From Bacteroidota bacterium (GTDB lineage Bacteria; Bacteroidota; Bacteroidia; Bacteroidales; VadinHA17): 64,000 bases of DNA. The translations under genes were made by a program, and so were the position numbers. Under the pieces are notes generated by a model. That model was not told where the DNA came from. It made no database searches and was given only the letters and a program-made list of their open reading frames with translations. The stretch lies in contig JADFDS010000021.1 of NCBI GenBank assembly GCA_018262715.1, forward strand, positions 48,010 through 112,009. Direction: 5' to 3'. This document shows positions 61,489-64,000 of the stretch, piece by piece; position 1 is the first letter of the stretch, and every line of letters starts with the position of its first letter.

Positions 61489-62952
61489 TCAGTGTAATCC
61501 GGTTCTTTGATCATACCACATCTGTTTGCCCCAGAAATTATCTTCTACCTGGTCTCTGAAGGCTTTACTGTTTGCACCATTAAGAGTACCTTCATTATCA
61601 GGATAGGGATACCTGAACGGGGGTGCATTATGCCCGGTGAAAAGAGAACCCGGTGCAACATAATGAGTAGTGGGAACACCTGTTCTGCGGTACAATGACC
61701 ACCCTTCCATCCCTTGTTTAAACAAGGCGATCCACTGCTGTAAATAGATCTGTTCGAAGGTATCATCAAATGCGCCTTCTCCTGTTGACAGATAAGTATC
61801 AATATCTGCATCGTCAATTTCGTTTTCCTCCAATGAGGCCCTTACAGCTGCTTCATAAGCTTCCTGTGCGGTTGTTCCGGTTGTCCACCCTTTTTTGGCT
61901 GCTTCTGCGATACAGAATTCAACCTCGGCATATCTGAAGATAGGTGAAAATCCGGTCGGATCCTTCCTGAAACGGGTTCCGATTCTTGAAATAGTCGGCA
62001 GAGCTGGCTGAGCATTTGCACCTATGGTAAAGCCTCTGTACGCTCCGTCAGATATTGCAGGAAGAGCATAAACAGGTAAACGGGGGTCATCCAGTGCTAA
62101 CAGTGCATTTACCAGCACATCGCTTACACCATGGTCATCTCTGCCCTTAGAATCAGCATACCAGGGCTCTTCATATGGTGAAGCGCCGGGCCATATAAAC
62201 ATGGCATTATCATCGTTGCTTGTCATCACAGGGTTAGTTGCAGGATTTCCAAGTATGGTCTCAACAACCGGTTTTGCTATTTCAGGTGCAACTCCGGAAA
62301 TACGCATTGCTAATCTCAGCCTGAGAGAATTGGCTAATTTCTGCCATGCTTCTACATCGCCATGATAGAGTAAGTCTCCATCACCGAGCTGATCTGCGGC
62401 AGTCGGGGTAGCCAGTAAAGTGTTGGCTTCAGCGAGAACTTCGAGTAAGGCAGGATAAATCTCCTCCTGGGTATCGTAGGTAGGGAGAAGGATACCTTCA
62501 GACATCTTGATTGCATCGCTGTATGGAATATCTCTCCAACGGTCTGTCATACTCTGAACAATCAGAACCTCCAGAACCTTAGCCGCTCCAAGAAGGTTGT
62601 CAGCGCCGTCTGCTACGGCTTTCTTTTTAATCTCATTGATATTATTCAACAAAATGTAGCCATAATACCAGTTGTTTTCAACAACGCCAGGTCTGAAATT
62701 ATAACGTGCTTCGTCTATATACTGGATCTTCGCAAGATAGCCGGCATAAGTTGAGGGCTCATTCATGTCAGCCCATGGATCAAAGAATGTACTGCCATAA
62801 TAACGTATGGTGAATGCCAACACATTGGTGGCAGGAGCATCTTTAGCCCTGTCAGGGTCGGTGTTGACTTCCGGAAATGATTCCGTACAACTCGTAAGTA
62901 TGAGTGCGGAAAAGACTGCCAGAATTCCAAGTTTTAAAATATATCTCTTCAT
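61489..62952 (-). CDS. SusD/RagB-family nutrient-binding outer-membrane lipoprotein
   Basis: Surface lipoprotein of the SusD-like family, 487 residues, forming the lid of the adjacent SusC transporter. Signal peptide MKRYILKLGILAVFSALILTSC with Cys 22 as lipidation site. Helical TPR-like body: SVTESF...DPWADMNEPSTYAGYLAKIQYIDEARYNF, LLGAAKVLEVLIVQSMTDRWRDIPYSDA, WQKLANSLRLRLAMRISG, FRYAEVEFCIAEAAKKGWTTG; this arrangement fits the SusD-like_2 subfamily. It follows the susC gene by 20 bp on the same strand. Ligand (oligosaccharide or peptide) unknown. Confidence 0.94.
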   Translation of the reverse strand: MKRYILKLGILAVFSALILTSCTESFPEVNTDPDRAKDAPATNVLAFTIRYYGSTFFDPWADMNEPSTYAGYLAKIQYIDEARYNFRPGVVENNWYYGYILLNNINEIKKKAVADGADNLLGAAKVLEVLIVQSMTDRWRDIPYSDAIKMSEGILLPTYDTQEEIYPALLEVLAEANTLLATPTAADQLGDGDLLYHGDVEAWQKLANSLRLRLAMRISGVAPEIAKPVVETILGNPATNPVMTSNDDNAMFIWPGASPYEEPWYADSKGRDDHGVSDVLVNALLALDDPRLPVYALPAISDGAYRGFTIGANAQPALPTISRIGTRFRKDPTGFSPIFRYAEVEFCIAEAAKKGWTTGTTAQEAYEAAVRASLEENEIDDADIDTYLSTGEGAFDDTFEQIYLQQWIALFKQGMEGWSLYRRTGVPTTHYVAPGSLFTGHNAPPFRYPYPDNEGTLNGANSKAFRDQVEDNFWGKQMWYDQRTGLH

Positions 62953-62972
62953 ATTTCTTTTTCTTAAATGAT

Positions 62973-64000
62973 TTAGAATGTAAAGCTAAGCCTGATACCC
63001 ATACTGCGTGTCGGCGGAAAGCTTGTTGTTTCAAGGCCTACACCGCTATTTTCGGCAGAAACTGTTGATTCAGGATCAAGGCCGGAAATATTGTTCTTAT
63101 GTCTCCATAAGATTGCCAGGTTAGAACCTACCAAAGAGACTGACCCTGACTTTATCATGTTGGTCGTCGAGAAGAGAGACTGAGGCAGACTGTAGGTTAA
63201 ATATGCCTCGCGAAGTTTTACAAACGAACCGTCAATGACACTGAGTTCACGATTACTGTAGTAAGATTCAAAGAAATCCTGGGCGCCAACAACTATGTCA
63301 TTTTCAGCGAACTGTGAGTTCTGGATATCATCGGGATCCTGCTCAGTTATTTTTACGAATTTCTCATCCTTCATGAAGTCTTTTCCCAGAACAAGTCCAT
63401 CACGACGGAACTCTCCTTCGGCTGTAAATTCAGTAAGACCGGAATAGGTTCCAAACATATGGGAGATACTGAATATATCTCCTCCCTTGCGAAGATCAAT
63501 CATAAAGCCGAAGCTAAGACCCTTATAGCTGAAATCATTTCTGATACCAGCCAGCCAGTCGGGGTTAACATTTCCAAGAATCAGATTCGACTGTAGTCTT
63601 GGCATACCGCCAGCATCAACAATAATTGCATTGTCTGATTCTCTGCGAACCATACCTTTTCCTACAATTACACCCCATGGTTCACCGGGTCTTGCCTGGA
63701 CATATGTACTCCACTGGCTTCCGATGTTGTATGATGCCAGCGGTTGATTGGTTACCGGATCAGTATACAGGTCTATGATCTTGCTTTGGTCTTTTGACCA
63801 GTTAAGAGTAATATTCCAGTTAAATCCGTTACTCCTGTTAATAATATCTCCCCGAAGCTGGACCTCAATACCTTTGTTGCTGATCTCTCCTGCATTTATG
63901 AGCATGGTATTGTATCCTGTAGCTTTTGAAATAGCAACAGGCAGGATCTGGTCGGTAGTAACTTTATCGTAAAGTGACATATCTAATGTGACACGGTTAT
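62973..64000 (-). CDS. SusC/RagA-type TonB-dependent transporter, C-terminal part (cut by window edge)
   Basis: The 3' part of a susC gene, open at base 64000; it partners the susD gene at 61489. The frame begins with NRVTLDMSLYDKVTTDQILP, the usual beta-barrel region of SusC, and continues through NAGEISNKGIEVQLRGDIIN, FNWNITLNWSKDQSKI, NPDWLAGIRNDFSYKGLSFGFMIDLRKGGDIFSISHMF, LREAYLTYSLPQSLF and the terminal TRSMGIRLSFTF with final Phe. The transporter imports a ligand captured with SusD. It does not join the partial susC at the left edge within this window, as that copy is N-terminal only and of different gene neighbourhood. Confidence 0.95.
   Translation of the reverse strand, partial: NRVTLDMSLYDKVTTDQILPVAISKATGYNTMLINAGEISNKGIEVQLRGDIINRSNGFNWNITLNWSKDQSKIIDLYTDPVTNQPLASYNIGSQWSTYVQARPGEPWGVIVGKGMVRRESDNAIIVDAGGMPRLQSNLILGNVNPDWLAGIRNDFSYKGLSFGFMIDLRKGGDIFSISHMFGTYSGLTEFTAEGEFRRDGLVLGKDFMKDEKFVKITEQDPDDIQNSQFAENDIVVGAQDFFESYYSNRELSVIDGSFVKLREAYLTYSLPQSLFSTTNMIKSGSVSLVGSNLAILWRHKNNISGLDPESTVSAENSGVGLETTSFPPTRSMGIRLSFTF

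Overview
The window is a chromosomal segment from a member of the Bacteroidota, probably Bacteroidales/Marinilabiliales-like; that placement is inferred from gene content only. Supporting signs are partial SusC genes at both edges (the right one paired with SusD), a gldB-like gene beside a PorT-type barrel and nadE, a T9SS sorting-tail protein, a MurF-Alr fusion, a futalosine-pathway menaquinone gene (mqnE), and several start-proximal TAnnTTTG boxes, the -7 element of this phylum.

Layout. 1-1262: 5' part of a susC. 1.5-9.3 kb: S9 peptidase, carboxypeptidase-regulatory-domain surface protein, aldo/keto reductase and a two-gene carotenoid-type operon (crtI-crtB). 9.3-16 kb, minus strand: PorT-like barrel, OmpA lipoprotein, HerA-like ATPase, TlpA-type thioredoxin lipoprotein, MeaB and a DUF1573 protein. 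16.2-19.8 kb: a large PD40/beta-barrel protein and a small 2[4Fe-4S] ferredoxin. 19.9-23.8 kb is an accessory island: two broken tyrosine recombinases, an ORF6N gene, a gene-free stretch with an inverted-repeat pair, and an AT-rich orphan Rhs tip followed by a small membrane protein. 23.8-38.2 kb: gldB, PorT-like barrel, nadE, Crp/Fnr regulator, murF-alr, tdk, rsmI, a DUF5686-type barrel, dnaB and ispE. 38.2-44.9 kb: biotin carrier plus carboxyltransferase, LptF/G permease, tgt, glycosyltransferase, ECF sigma factor and rsmG. 45-53.9 kb: rpmH, mqnE, PASTA protein, T9SS cargo, rluA-type gene, a four-helix-bundle gene, a LemA/TPM operon and ddl. 54-61.2 kb: gcvP, MBL hydrolase, pcm, a sugar-phosphate transferase, a MORN-repeat protein and an unknown secreted protein. 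61.2-64 kb: a group II intron 5' remnant, a terminator, susD and the 3' part of a second susC.

Most genes are housekeeping or envelope genes. Linked functions are MeaB and the biotin-dependent carboxyltransferase (propionate/methylmalonyl-CoA), ispE and crtBI (isoprenoids to carotenoids, with no prenyl-diphosphate synthase visible), tdk/murF-alr and ddl (precursors for DNA and wall), and the gliding/T9SS genes with their cargo.

The unusual material is mostly non-coding. Every convergent gene gap longer than about 100 bp carries a heptameric GCGATTT/AAATCGC repeat. One of these gaps also holds three tandem hairpins whose stems differ but stay paired, each followed by a conserved 13-mer. Two others hold a shared 72-bp structured repeat. 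A 5' piece of what looks like a class C group II intron sits directly after a terminator hairpin. No CRISPR array, tRNA, rRNA or complete insertion sequence was recognised.
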